Positions 24,826 to 33,103 of a stretch of DNA of 64,000 bases are shown here, in pieces. A program made the position numbers and the translations under genes. The DNA lies in contig CAWBWL010000007.1 of the NCBI GenBank assembly GCA_963792485.1, positions 248,001-312,000 on the forward strand, given 5' to 3'. The notes beneath the pieces were generated by a model, which was not told where the DNA came from, made no database searches, and worked only from the letters and a program-made list of their open reading frames with translations. This DNA comes from JANOYJ01 sp963792485 (GTDB lineage: Bacteria > Pseudomonadota > Alphaproteobacteria > Rhizobiales > Rhizobiaceae). Positions within the stretch are counted from its first letter, which is position 1; each line of letters starts with the position of its first letter.

Positions 24826-26375
24826 CAGGCGGCCTTCCCGATTGTGCGAAGCCCGCCCATATAGGGCACTAGCACATCCGGCACCGTGACTGTGCCGTCC
24901 TCATTTTGGTAATTTTCCAAAACCGCCACCAGCGCGCGGCCGACGGCGACGCCCGAGCCGTTCAGGGTATGGACAAAGCGCGTGCCCTTCTCGCCTTCGG
25001 GCCTGTAACGCGCGTTCATGCGCCGCGCCTGAAAATCGCCGCAGACCGAGCAGGATGAGATTTCGCGGTATTTGCCCTGCCCCGGCAGCCAGACTTCAAT
25101 GTCATGCGTCTTCTGCGCCCCGAACCCCATGTCGCCGGTGCACAGAACCATGGTGCGGAACGGCAGGCCGAGCTTCTCCAGCACGCTCTCGGCGCATTTC
25201 GTCATGCGCTCATGCTCTTCCATGGACTGTTCCGGCGTGGTGATGGAGACCAGCTCCACCTTGAAAAACTGGTGCTGCCGGATCATGCCGCGTGTGTCGC
25301 GGCCGGCGGAACCGGCCTCGGAGCGGAAACAGTGCGTGCCGGCGGTCATGCGCATCGGCAGGCGTTTTTCGTCGAGGATTTCCTCGCGCACGAGATTTGT
25401 GAGCGGCACTTCGGCGGTGGGGATGAGCCAAGTCCGCAGGCCGCCCGCCAACTTGTTGAACTGAGTTCCTCTTTCGCGCAGCTCCGCTAGTCCAGCTTTT
25501 GTGACTTCATTGTAATCCTTAAATAGCTTGTCCAAATATTCCAGAGTCGCCTCTCTAAGTTCGCCACTTGCACCGTTTGGTGTTTGCTCGGAACTCATTC
25601 GGGCACGGCGGAACTCTGCAAAATCATTAAACTGGTTGAAAATCGCATCGGAGGTTGATCGCAATACGGCAATCTCCCGCTCAATTACATGATGCTCGGA
25701 ATAGATTGTAAACAAGTCTTCTTCGAACTTCGGCAACTGCCCAGTCCCAAACAGCGCATCGTCCCGCACCAGTAACGGCGGGCTGACTTCCTCATAGCCA
25801 TGCACATCCGTGTGCAAATCCAGCATGAACTGCGCCAGCGCCCGCTCGAGCCGCGCCAATTGCCCCTTCAGCACGACAAACCGCGCGCCGGACATTTTCG
25901 CCGCCGCGTCGAAATCCATAAGCCCAAGCTTTTCGCCAAGGTCGAAATGCTCGGCAGGCGCAAAGTCAAACTTGCGCGGCTCGCCGATGCGGCGCAGTTC
26001 GCGGTTGTCATTCTCGTCCTTGCCGTCCGGCACCTCGTTCAGTCCGAGCGGCACATTCGGGATTGAGGCGAGGATGGCATCGAGCTCGGCGGCGAGCTTC
26101 TTCTCTTCAGACTCCAGTGAAGTCATCGAATCCTTCAGAGCCGCGACTTCGGCCTTAAGAGAATCCGCCAGCGCCATATCCTTGGCGCCCATCGCCCTGC
26201 CAATTTCCTTGGAGGCGGCGTTGCGGCGTTCCTGGGCTTCCTGGAGTTTGGTGAGGGACGCACGGCGGGCGGCGTCGAGCTTGACGATTCCTTCCGCAAG
26301 CGGCTCGGCATTGCGCCGCGCCAGAGCGGCGTCGAGCGCCTGCGGATTTTCGCGGATCCATTTGATGTCGAGCAT
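24825..26375 (-). CDS. serS: Seryl-tRNA synthetase with an unusual in-frame insertion
   Basis: 516 residues, about 85 longer than typical SerRS (about 430). The N-terminal coiled-coil tRNA-binding arm spans about 30-105. Class II motif 2 is CFRSEAGSAGRDTRGMIRQHQF (349-370) and motif 3 includes LNGSGVAVGRAL (471-482). The family normally runs from GTGQLPKFEEDLF almost directly into WLIPTAEVPLTNL. Here about 85-90 residues (roughly 223-314, DNA 25434-25709) intervene, with lower GC and different codon choice; they read TIYSEHHVIEREI...NKLAGG. The frame stays open and the catalytic motifs are intact, so the enzyme is probably functional. Cotranscribed with tatC upstream and surE-pcm downstream. 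Confidence 0.93.
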   Translation of the reverse strand: MLDIKWIRENPQALDAALARRNAEPLAEGIVKLDAARRASLTKLQEAQERRNAASKEIGRAMGAKDMALADSLKAEVAALKDSMTSLESEEKKLAAELDAILASIPNVPLGLNEVPDGKDENDNRELRRIGEPRKFDFAPAEHFDLGEKLGLMDFDAAAKMSGARFVVLKGQLARLERALAQFMLDLHTDVHGYEEVSPPLLVRDDALFGTGQLPKFEEDLFTIYSEHHVIEREIAVLRSTSDAIFNQFNDFAEFRRARMSSEQTPNGASGELREATLEYLDKLFKDYNEVTKAGLAELRERGTQFNKLAGGLRTWLIPTAEVPLTNLVREEILDEKRLPMRMTAGTHCFRSEAGSAGRDTRGMIRQHQFFKVELVSITTPEQSMEEHERMTKCAESVLEKLGLPFRTMVLCTGDMGFGAQKTHDIEVWLPGQGKYREISSCSVCGDFQARRMNARYRPEGEKGTRFVHTLNGSGVAVGRALVAVLENYQNEDGTVTVPDVLVPYMGGLRTIGKAA

Positions 26376-26447
26376 GGGAGATGACCTTGCGGGGGACTTG
26401 CGAGCCTAATGGCCTGATTTGCGGCGCTTCTCAAGCCCCTGAGCGCG

Positions 26448-27287
26448 TCAAGCCTGCGGCGTCTCGACCACTGCGCCTTCGGTCTTCTCCGCCGCAATCT
26501 CCTCCGTCTTGCGCCCCTTCTCAATCAACCGCGCCAGCCAGATCGAAACCTCGTAGAGCAGGATCGTCGGCAGCGCGAGGCCGATCTGGCTCACCGGGTC
26601 AGGAGGGGTCAGGATGGCGGCGGCGACGAAGGCGATGACGATGGCCCATTTGCGCTTGTCCTTCAGGCCCTGCTCTGTGAGCAGCCCGGCGCGCACAAGC
26701 AGCGAGGTGACCACCGGCAGCTGGAAGACCAGTCCGAACGAAAAGATCAGCGTCATGATGAGACTGAGATATTCGGAAACCTTCGGCAGCAGCGAAATCT
26801 GTACCTCCGAATCCGGCCCGGTCTGCTGCATGGCGAGGAAAAACCACATCACCATCGGCGTGAAGAAGAAATAAACCAGCGCGCCGCCAATCAGGAAGAG
26901 GATGGGCGAGGCAAAGAGGAAAGGCAGGAACGCCTTTCTTTCATTGCGATAAAGGCCGGGCGCGACGAATTTGTAGATTTGCGTCGCGATGACCGGAAAG
27001 GCGATCAGCATGCCGCCAAACATGGCGACTTTGACCTGCGTGAAGAAGAATTCCTGCGGCGCGGTGTAGATCAGCTCGACCTTGTCGCTTGGCAGCCCCG
27101 CCCAGTGCACCGCCCATTTGAACGGAATGACCAAGAGATTGAACAGTTCCTTGGCAAAGAAGAAGCACACCAGAAAGGCTAAAAAGAAGGCGATGATCGC
27201 CCACATCAGACGCTTGCGCAACTCGATCAGGTGCTCAATGAGCGGCGCCTGGCTTTCCTCAACTTCCTTGTCTGCGGGATCGGTCAT
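26448..27287 (-). CDS. tatC: TatC, twin-arginine translocase receptor subunit
   Basis: 279 residues with six predicted helices. Family sequences: PLIEHLIELRKRLMWAII at the N-terminus (cytoplasmic signal-peptide contact), FFFTQVKVAMFGGMLIAFPVIATQIYKFVAPGL and NERKAFLPFLFASPILFLIGGALVYFF. TatC recognises twin-arginine signal peptides and recruits TatA. Its start overlaps the tatB stop as ATGA. The C-terminal tail of about 25 residues (EKGRKTEEIAAEKTEG) is charged and variable. Confidence 0.97.
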   Translation of the reverse strand: MTDPADKEVEESQAPLIEHLIELRKRLMWAIIAFFLAFLVCFFFAKELFNLLVIPFKWAVHWAGLPSDKVELIYTAPQEFFFTQVKVAMFGGMLIAFPVIATQIYKFVAPGLYRNERKAFLPFLFASPILFLIGGALVYFFFTPMVMWFFLAMQQTGPDSEVQISLLPKVSEYLSLIMTLIFSFGLVFQLPVVTSLLVRAGLLTEQGLKDKRKWAIVIAFVAAAILTPPDPVSQIGLALPTILLYEVSIWLARLIEKGRKTEEIAAEKTEGAVVETPQA

Positions 27288-27781
27288 TTCTTCCCCGCCG
27301 CCTGTCCACGCTTTACTGCGGGCTTGGTCACCATTTTGGTGGTCTTTACGATCGCTTTGGCAGCAATCTGCGCCGTTTTGACAGCTTTGGCGCGCGGCTT
27401 CTTGGCAACGGCATGTTCCGGCGCAGGCGCAGGCATGGGCGCCATCTCGCTGACCTTCGGAATGATTTGCGCAGGCTGGGCGATGGCGGCGGACATGTCG
27501 CGCTTCACGTCGCTGACCGCCGAGGTCAACGGGTTCAGCGCGTTGCGAAGCTGCTGACGCGGGTCGAGATTGCGCACCGAGTTCAAGGTGTTCTTGACCT
27601 CGTCAAGCTCGGCCTCTTTCAGCGCCTCATCAAATTGGCGCCGGAAATCGCCCGAGACCTTTCTGAAACGCGTCATTGCCTTACCAAAGGCGCGGAGCAT
27701 CTTCGGCAAGTCCTTGGGGCCCACCACCACGATCAGAACAATCGCGATGACGAGCAGTTCCGAATAGCCAACGTCTAACAT
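27284..27781 (-). CDS. tatB: TatB, twin-arginine translocase subunit
   Basis: 165 residues. N-terminal helix MLDVGYSELLVIAIVLIVV, then the hinge VGPKDLP and an amphipathic helix KMLRAFGKAMTRFRKVSGDF, all typical of TatB, which forms the receptor with TatC. The C-terminal half is a Pro/Ala/Lys-rich tail (APMPAPAPEHAVAKKPRAKAV). Order tatA-tatB-tatC on the minus strand. Confidence 0.96.
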   Translation of the reverse strand: MLDVGYSELLVIAIVLIVVVGPKDLPKMLRAFGKAMTRFRKVSGDFRRQFDEALKEAELDEVKNTLNSVRNLDPRQQLRNALNPLTSAVSDVKRDMSAAIAQPAQIIPKVSEMAPMPAPAPEHAVAKKPRAKAVKTAQIAAKAIVKTTKMVTKPAVKRGQAAGKK

Positions 27782-27823
27782 TTTGCCTCAAGCCGGAGAA
27801 TGCGCCCTCCGCATGCGAAGGGT

Positions 27824-28063
27824 TTACGCCTTCTTTTTTGCGGGTGCGGCTTTTTCCGTCTTTACGGCATCTGCCGCCGAATGCTCAACGGTCTTTGCCG
27901 TATCAGCGGTTTCCGCAACCGTTTCATCCTCAGCCATGCCGGACTTGAAATTCTTGATGCCCTTGGCGACATCGCCCATCAGTTCAGGAATCTTGCCGCG
28001 CCCGAACAGCAGCAGCACGACGGCCAGAACAATCAGCCAATGCCAGATCGAAAAACTTCCCAT
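27824..28063 (-). CDS. tatA: TatA, twin-arginine translocase pore subunit
   Basis: 79 residues. Membrane helix WHWLIVLAVVLLLFG, hinge GRGKIPELMGDV and amphipathic helix AKGIKNFKSGMAED. First of tatABC; 42 bp before tatB. In related genomes scpB is usually the upstream neighbour; here an ABC ATPase and an unknown gene are placed between. Confidence 0.97.
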   Translation of the reverse strand: MGSFSIWHWLIVLAVVLLLFGRGKIPELMGDVAKGIKNFKSGMAEDETVAETADTAKTVEHSAADAVKTEKAAPAKKKA

Positions 28064-28095
28064 GATAAACTCTCCGCATTTCGTTTGACTGGTAT

Positions 28096-29202
28096 CTAGA
28101 CGTTTGCCGTCGCGCTTTCAAACACCAAAACGTCACTTTTGCGAATTGTGAGAAAAACCTCGCGAGCATTGGCTGAAAGCGCTCCGCGCGCGATCTTTGC
28201 CCGCACCGGATCGTCACTGTCTGCAATGGCGAAACCGGCAAGCTCATGATCGCCAAGAAACCGCCGGCTTGTGACGCGTGCCTGAATTGCGCCGGATTTC
28301 TCCGACGCATCAACATTGCTGACCCGCACCGCCGCTGTCAGCGGCGTCCCGCTTGGAAACGCGGCAGGCACGGAGCCCAACGGCGTTGCGGCAGATCCGT
28401 TTTCTGCAACTGTCTCGAACACATTCAACTCGGAAAAGAAGCCTGCCACGAACAGATTGGCCGGTGTCAGAAATAATTCCTGCGCAGGACCGACCTGCAC
28501 CAGCCGCCCTTCCTTCAACAGCGCAATCCGGTCTGCCATGCGCATCGCCTCTTCCGCATCATGCGTCACGACAATGGCAGTCGCGCGGCTCTGGCGCAAA
28601 ACGCCGAGGGTTTCGGCGCGAACTGAATCTTTCAGACGCGAGTCGAGGCCGGAGAATGGCTCATCCATCAAGATGACCGCCGGTCGCGGGGCAAGAGCGC
28701 GGGCGAGCGCCACGCGCTGCTGTTCTCCTCCTGACAAGGCATGGGGGTAGGCGCCGGCGTATTGGTCCAGCCCGACACGGCCGAGCGCAGTGCGCGCCTC
28801 CTGCTTGCCAGCCTCGCGGGACAAAGCCGTCAAACCGAAGCGGACATTGTCCAAAATGCTCATATGCGGAAACAAGGCAAAGTCCTGAAACATCAAGCCG
28901 ATAGAGCGTTTTTCTGGCGGAAGGAACACGCTTGGCCCGGCGATCTCGCGGTCATTGAGGACCACGCGTCCATAGGTTTGCGGTTCAATGCCTGCAGCAA
29001 TGCGCAGCAGTGTTGATTTACCGGAACCCGATGGACCAAGCAGGCAAAGAACCTCACCCGGCTCGGCCGTCAGGTTGATATCGCAGAGCGTGTCTTTCTC
29101 TGGCGTGAACTGGTGCCAGATGCCTTCAAAGGCCAGACGCGCGGCGAAGCTGACGCCGAGCGGACCGCGCTTGATGACTGCCTGTTGTGCTGCTCGAACC
29201 AT
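28096..29202 (-). CDS. ABC transporter ATP-binding protein (FbpC/PotA-like), no permease nearby
   Basis: 368 residues. Walker A GPSGSGKSTLLR, Q-loop FQDFALFPHM, signature HALSGGEQQRVALARALAPRP, Walker B VILMDEPFSGLD and H-loop VVTHDAEEAMRMAD, then a C-terminal TOBE-type beta domain (about 270-368). This layout is that of the ATPase of ferric-iron (FbpC), spermidine (PotA) or sulfate importers. About 20 extra residues precede the domain. No binding protein or permease gene lies in the window, so the partner must be elsewhere or the gene is a relic. Substrate unknown. Confidence 0.85.
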   Translation of the reverse strand: MVRAAQQAVIKRGPLGVSFAARLAFEGIWHQFTPEKDTLCDINLTAEPGEVLCLLGPSGSGKSTLLRIAAGIEPQTYGRVVLNDREIAGPSVFLPPEKRSIGLMFQDFALFPHMSILDNVRFGLTALSREAGKQEARTALGRVGLDQYAGAYPHALSGGEQQRVALARALAPRPAVILMDEPFSGLDSRLKDSVRAETLGVLRQSRATAIVVTHDAEEAMRMADRIALLKEGRLVQVGPAQELFLTPANLFVAGFFSELNVFETVAENGSAATPLGSVPAAFPSGTPLTAAVRVSNVDASEKSGAIQARVTSRRFLGDHELAGFAIADSDDPVRAKIARGALSANAREVFLTIRKSDVLVFESATANV

Positions 29203-29377
29203 AAATCATGACGCCGATGGGCTTTGAGCCCCTGCGGCTGTCAATCATTCCCGGCTATTAGTGTCAACAGAGCCAATTCTCCCAGCCTTAAACCAGGAAT
29301 GACCTGGGCCTTTGGGACATCACCTGCCGCAAGCAAAAAAACTCGGCAGCGCTGTATTTTCACTTCCGTCTCTGTCA

Positions 29378-30286
29378 TCACAATCCAAACATCCGTCCGA
29401 TTTTTGACCGAATGGTCGTTGCAGTCACACCGACTGGAACAAAAACGGATTGCTTGGGCAAGACATCACCCAGCTCTTTGACAATTTCTTCCGACCAGAC
29501 ATGGCCAAGCTTGTGATCCCAGAAATGGTGGCGGCCCTTGACCAAGTCACCGGTCAAGTAGCAAAAATTGCCGTCGGGAATTATGACGTTTGGGATGTTT
29601 TCGGTCGCGCCCCGGTCAATGAAATCAACGACCTTTCCCTTCACCATCACGAAAGCTCGCGCGATATGACCACCTGCATCCGATTGGATATCGACAGCTA
29701 CAAACGCGTGCGTGTCTGTCTCGTATCTCTCCACGATCTCTTTCACCCGTTCACTCACCAGGGCAACGGAAACTTCCTGAGATGAGTTCGAAAACTCGGG
29801 CCAATCGTCTCTGTAGCTTGAGCGAGCAATCGCGGTCACAGGCTTCATCCACTGCTGTTTGGTACCGCCACTTTGATCACGATAGTGCGACGAATTGATC
29901 GCGTCTGGCACAGCCAGTAACCCGATCGCACGAATGATGTCAGGGCCTGCCGGTTTGGGAAATTTCAGGTAATCAAACAGGTCTTTCTTCACCTTGTATG
30001 GTTGGAGAAAGTCGCTCACCCGATAAAAGAGCGGCCCTGTGTATCCCGCAGGTATCTTCCCTGAAATCCGCGCTGAATTAGGGCTCATCATCGGTCTCCT
30101 GTCGCCGTCCCCGGAGCTCAAACCGGAACTGACACTTAACGAAGCAACCGGATGGTCGCCGTTCTTCGGATCATCCTTGTCGTGGGCCGGGTGGGCTGAA
30201 CCCGGCGCTCCCGATCTCACTTGTTTGGCTGCAAAGCTATCAGGCCCCGATCTCTTGCCAAACTGCACTGATTTTCCGAAACCCAT
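29378..30286 (-). CDS. Unknown protein, possibly Imm11/DUF1629-like
   Basis: 302 residues. The first 65 or so are low-complexity (GAPGSAHPAHDKDDPKNGDHP) and may be linker; an internal MMSPNSARISGKIP could be the real start. The C-terminal part DLVKGRHHFWDHKLGHVWSEEIVKEL followed by SVFVPVG resembles the end of DUF1629 (Imm11) domains, where a G-x-H-L-F/W-R-D strand precedes a V-S-x-E/x-L helix. DUF1629 proteins are found as immunity proteins of polymorphic toxins. Base composition is visibly more AT-rich than its neighbours, suggesting horizontal gain. No toxin gene is adjacent. The domain call is tentative. Confidence 0.45.
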   Translation of the reverse strand: MGFGKSVQFGKRSGPDSFAAKQVRSGAPGSAHPAHDKDDPKNGDHPVASLSVSSGLSSGDGDRRPMMSPNSARISGKIPAGYTGPLFYRVSDFLQPYKVKKDLFDYLKFPKPAGPDIIRAIGLLAVPDAINSSHYRDQSGGTKQQWMKPVTAIARSSYRDDWPEFSNSSQEVSVALVSERVKEIVERYETDTHAFVAVDIQSDAGGHIARAFVMVKGKVVDFIDRGATENIPNVIIPDGNFCYLTGDLVKGRHHFWDHKLGHVWSEEIVKELGDVLPKQSVFVPVGVTATTIRSKIGRMFGL

Positions 30287-30431
30287 GTAAGCCGGGGATC
30301 CTCGCGGTGAGCATTGAACGCGTCTACCGCAGCCGGATTAAGTCTCAGTTAAACACTCGCAGAACGCGCGGCCGATCTCGACTGGATCACACGGGCGAGA
30401 GAGTGGTTTCCTCGAAAAACACTAAGCGCTG

Positions 30432-31157
30432 TCAATCATCCCCGCCTTTGGGTGTCAGCAGACCGAGTTCTTCAAGGTCAATGTCAGTCAGCGGGTCTTC
30501 GTCTTCGGTGAGTTCGTCGAGATTGGCCGGAATGTCCGGCATGGCGAAATTGGATGGCATGCGCGAGGACAGCATGCCTGTGCCTCTCAGCTCTTCAACT
30601 CCGGGCAGATCGCGCACGTCCTCGAGGCCAAAATGATCGAGAAACTCGGTCGTTGTGCCATAGGTGACCGGGCGGCCCGGCGTCTTGCGCCGCCCCCTAA
30701 TCTTGATCCAGCCGGTCTCCATCAGCAGATCAATTGTGCCCTTCGCCGTTTCAACCCCGCGGATATCCTCCAGCTCGGCGCGTGTGACCGGCTGATGGTA
30801 GGCCATCACCGCCAGCACTTCGAGCGCAGCGCGCGACAGCTTCTTCTGCTGCACCTGTTCGCGGCTGAGGAGAAATGAGAGGTCCGCCGCAGTGCGGAAG
30901 GCCCAGGCGTCGGCGACACGCACCAGATTTATGCCACGCAGTGCATATTCGGCCCGCAGCTGGCCCAAGACGGCGGAAATGTCGGTGCCCTCAGGCAGGC
31001 GCGAGGTTAGAAGCTTTTCAGACACGGGTTCACCTGAAGCGAACAGCAGCGCTTCGGCCATGCGCACGACTTCGGGCACCGGCAGTCCAAACGGCGCGGG
31101 CTTGACGCCTGATTGTTCGGGAAACTGCACGATTCTTGCCTGTCCGCCTTCAACCAT
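30432..31157 (-). CDS. scpB: ScpB, condensin subunit
   Basis: 241 residues from ATG 31157, which has GGAG 10 nt upstream; the open frame continues 42 codons further but over scpA. ScpB is the winged-helix kite subunit of SMC-ScpAB condensin for chromosome segregation. Conserved: EVVRMAEALLFASGEPVSEKLL, VRVADAWAFRTAADL, LEVLAVMAYHQPVTRAELEDIRGV and GRRKTPGRPVTYGTTTEFLDHFGL. It overlaps scpA by 8 bp. The acidic C-terminal tail (EDEDPLTDIDLEELG) is common in alphaproteobacterial ScpB. Confidence 0.95.
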   Translation of the reverse strand: MVEGGQARIVQFPEQSGVKPAPFGLPVPEVVRMAEALLFASGEPVSEKLLTSRLPEGTDISAVLGQLRAEYALRGINLVRVADAWAFRTAADLSFLLSREQVQQKKLSRAALEVLAVMAYHQPVTRAELEDIRGVETAKGTIDLLMETGWIKIRGRRKTPGRPVTYGTTTEFLDHFGLEDVRDLPGVEELRGTGMLSSRMPSNFAMPDIPANLDELTEDEDPLTDIDLEELGLLTPKGGDD

Positions 31158-31983
31158 TTGCAGCATTCTCCCCCAATTTATTGATTTTGCGGCGCATATA
31201 GAGCGGCTCGAACGCAGCGCTTTGCCGCATTTCGACCTCCCCTTCCCGCACCAGTTCAAGGCTTGCGGCGAAGGAGCTGGCAAGCGCCGTGGTCCGTTCC
31301 TTGCGGTCAGGGATAAACCGGATAAGATATTGGTCCAGCGCCGACCAGTCCTTCATTTCGCCGAACATGCGCGTCAGCAGCGCGCGCGCATCCTTCAGCG
31401 ACCAGACCACACGCCCGCCAACGCTGACATGCGAGACTGCCTTTTTCTGACGCATTGAGGCATAGGCGGTCAAAAGATCATAAAGGGTGGCGGAAAATGT
31501 GCTGCTGCGGTCAATGATGACGGCCTCTGGGAGTCCGCGCCCGAAAAAGTCGCGCCCGAGCCGGTTCCGGTTGATCAGCCGCGCGGCGGCCTCGCGCATC
31601 GCTTCCAGGCGCTTGAGCCGAAATTGCAGAACGGCGGCGAGTTCCTCGGCGGATTCGCCGCTGTCGGTTTCGGTCTTCGGGATCAAAAGCTTTGATTTGA
31701 GAAAGGCGAGCCACGCGGCCATCACCAGATAATCCGCGGCAAGCTCGATGCGCAGGCCCTGCGCCTGATCGATGAATTGAAGGTATTGGTCGACCAGCGC
31801 CGTGATTGAAATACGGGCGAGATCTACTTTCTGGCCGCGGGCAAGGTGAAGCAATAAGTCCAGCGGGCCCTCAAAGCCGCTGACATCCACGACCAGCGCA
31901 GTATCGGACAAGGCGCGCTCTTCCTCCCAGAGCGCATCCATTGGCCCTTTGATGTCCGCTGACATGGGTGAAGCGCCCGCCAT
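31150..31983 (-). CDS. scpA: ScpA, condensin kleisin subunit
   Basis: 277 residues. N-terminal kleisin motif FEGPLDLLLHLARGQKVDLARI and DYLVMAAWLAFLKSKLLIP, and the C-terminal winged helix VREGEVEMRQSAAFEPLYMRR. It bridges the SMC heads with ScpB. It starts 5 bp after the nagZ stop. An inner ATG at residue 7 (MSADIKGP) is an alternative start. Confidence 0.95.
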   Translation of the reverse strand: MAGASPMSADIKGPMDALWEEERALSDTALVVDVSGFEGPLDLLLHLARGQKVDLARISITALVDQYLQFIDQAQGLRIELAADYLVMAAWLAFLKSKLLIPKTETDSGESAEELAAVLQFRLKRLEAMREAAARLINRNRLGRDFFGRGLPEAVIIDRSSTFSATLYDLLTAYASMRQKKAVSHVSVGGRVVWSLKDARALLTRMFGEMKDWSALDQYLIRFIPDRKERTTALASSFAASLELVREGEVEMRQSAAFEPLYMRRKINKLGENAANG

Positions 31984-31988
31984 CCCGC

Positions 31989-33008
31989 TCAGGCCACCGC
32001 CGACATGAGGCCGTCAAACTTGGTCCGCAGCGCCATTTCGTCATCGTCCTCAATCGGTGCGATGCGCGCCAGGGCCGCTTCGGCGCGGCGCAGCGCCTTG
32101 CCTGCCAGAATGGGAGCTTCAGCCGCGACGGCCACCATCTCGTCCATGATGCCGTGGCAATGCTGCGCAATATCGAGTCCGGCGCCAAATATACCCTTAG
32201 CGCGCTCGCTCATATCGCCCTTCAGCGCATTCATCGAAATGTCATCGCTCATGAGCAATCCATCGAACTTCAAATAGCCCCGAATGATCTCTTCCACCAC
32301 CACCGGCGACGTCGTGGCCGGGCGCTGCGGGTCGATCGCGGTATAGACCACATGGGCGCTCATGGCCATTGGAAGGTCGGCAAGAGCCGCGAAGGGGACG
32401 AAGTCATGCGCCTCTAGCTCCGCCAGGGAAGCGCTTACCACTGGCAGCTCGTGATGGCTGTCGGCCATTGCCCTTCCATGGCCGGGCATATGCTTGATCA
32501 CCGGCAAAACACCGCCGTCAAGAAGTCCAAGCGCCGCCTCCCGCCCCATTTCGGTTACGGTCTTCGGGTCAAACCCGTAGGCACGGTCGCCAATGACATT
32601 GCTCGCGCCCTCGACAGGAACGTCCAGAACCGGCAGGCAGTCGGCGGTAATGCCAAGCTTGCGCAGATCCAGCGCATGCAGGCGTGAGAGTATCCGCGCC
32701 GCCTGCTTACCTGCAGAGGCACTCTGGCGGTAAATGTTTCCGAGCGCTGCAGCGGAGGGATAGTTGGGCGCGAGCGGCGGGCGCAGGCGCTGAACCCGGC
32801 CACCCTCCTGGTCGATGAAAACCGGGGCGTCTTGACGTCCGACAATGTCGCGAAATGCAGCGGTGAGGTCAAAAATCTGGTTTGCTTCGCTGCAATTGCG
32901 CCCAAACAGGATTAAGCCCCAAGGACGCTTCTCTGCAAAGAATGCGCGCTCGTCCGCCGTCAGTTCCGTGCCGGCGCAGCCGGAAATCATTGCCAATGAT
33001 TCGCTCAT
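31989..33008 (-). CDS. nagZ: NagZ, beta-N-acetylglucosaminidase
   Basis: 339 residues, a glycoside hydrolase family 3 single-domain enzyme. FIDQEGGRVQRL starts the active-site barrel, VIKHMPGHGRAMADSHHELP contains the K-H-x-P-G-H-G and D-S-H (general acid/base His-Asp) motifs, and LLMSDDISMNAL carries the nucleophile Asp. NagZ removes GlcNAc from anhydromuropeptides during peptidoglycan recycling. Family members can influence beta-lactamase induction in other species. Operon with scpA-scpB downstream and the SPOR gene upstream, with a terminator between (33055-33080). Confidence 0.95.
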   Translation of the reverse strand: MSESLAMISGCAGTELTADERAFFAEKRPWGLILFGRNCSEANQIFDLTAAFRDIVGRQDAPVFIDQEGGRVQRLRPPLAPNYPSAAALGNIYRQSASAGKQAARILSRLHALDLRKLGITADCLPVLDVPVEGASNVIGDRAYGFDPKTVTEMGREAALGLLDGGVLPVIKHMPGHGRAMADSHHELPVVSASLAELEAHDFVPFAALADLPMAMSAHVVYTAIDPQRPATTSPVVVEEIIRGYLKFDGLLMSDDISMNALKGDMSERAKGIFGAGLDIAQHCHGIMDEMVAVAAEAPILAGKALRRAEAALARIAPIEDDDEMALRTKFDGLMSAVA

Positions 33009-33054
33009 GGCGGCAAGCTAACGGAACTTCCCGCCAACTGCACACCGGAAAAAC

Positions 33055-33080
33055 AAAGGGCGGCACCGAGGCCGCCCTTT
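33055..33080 (-). terminator. Terminator of the SPOR-domain gene
   Basis: A perfect 10-bp stem AAAGGGCGGC / GCCGCCCTTT (33055-33064 and 33071-33080) with a 6-nt loop; on the minus strand it is followed by GTTTTT. It lies 24 bp after the SPOR gene stop, so nagZ-scpA-scpB may need its own promoter or readthrough. Confidence 0.8.
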
Positions 33081-33103
33081 GGTCAACAGTTTTCACTGGG
33101 TAC

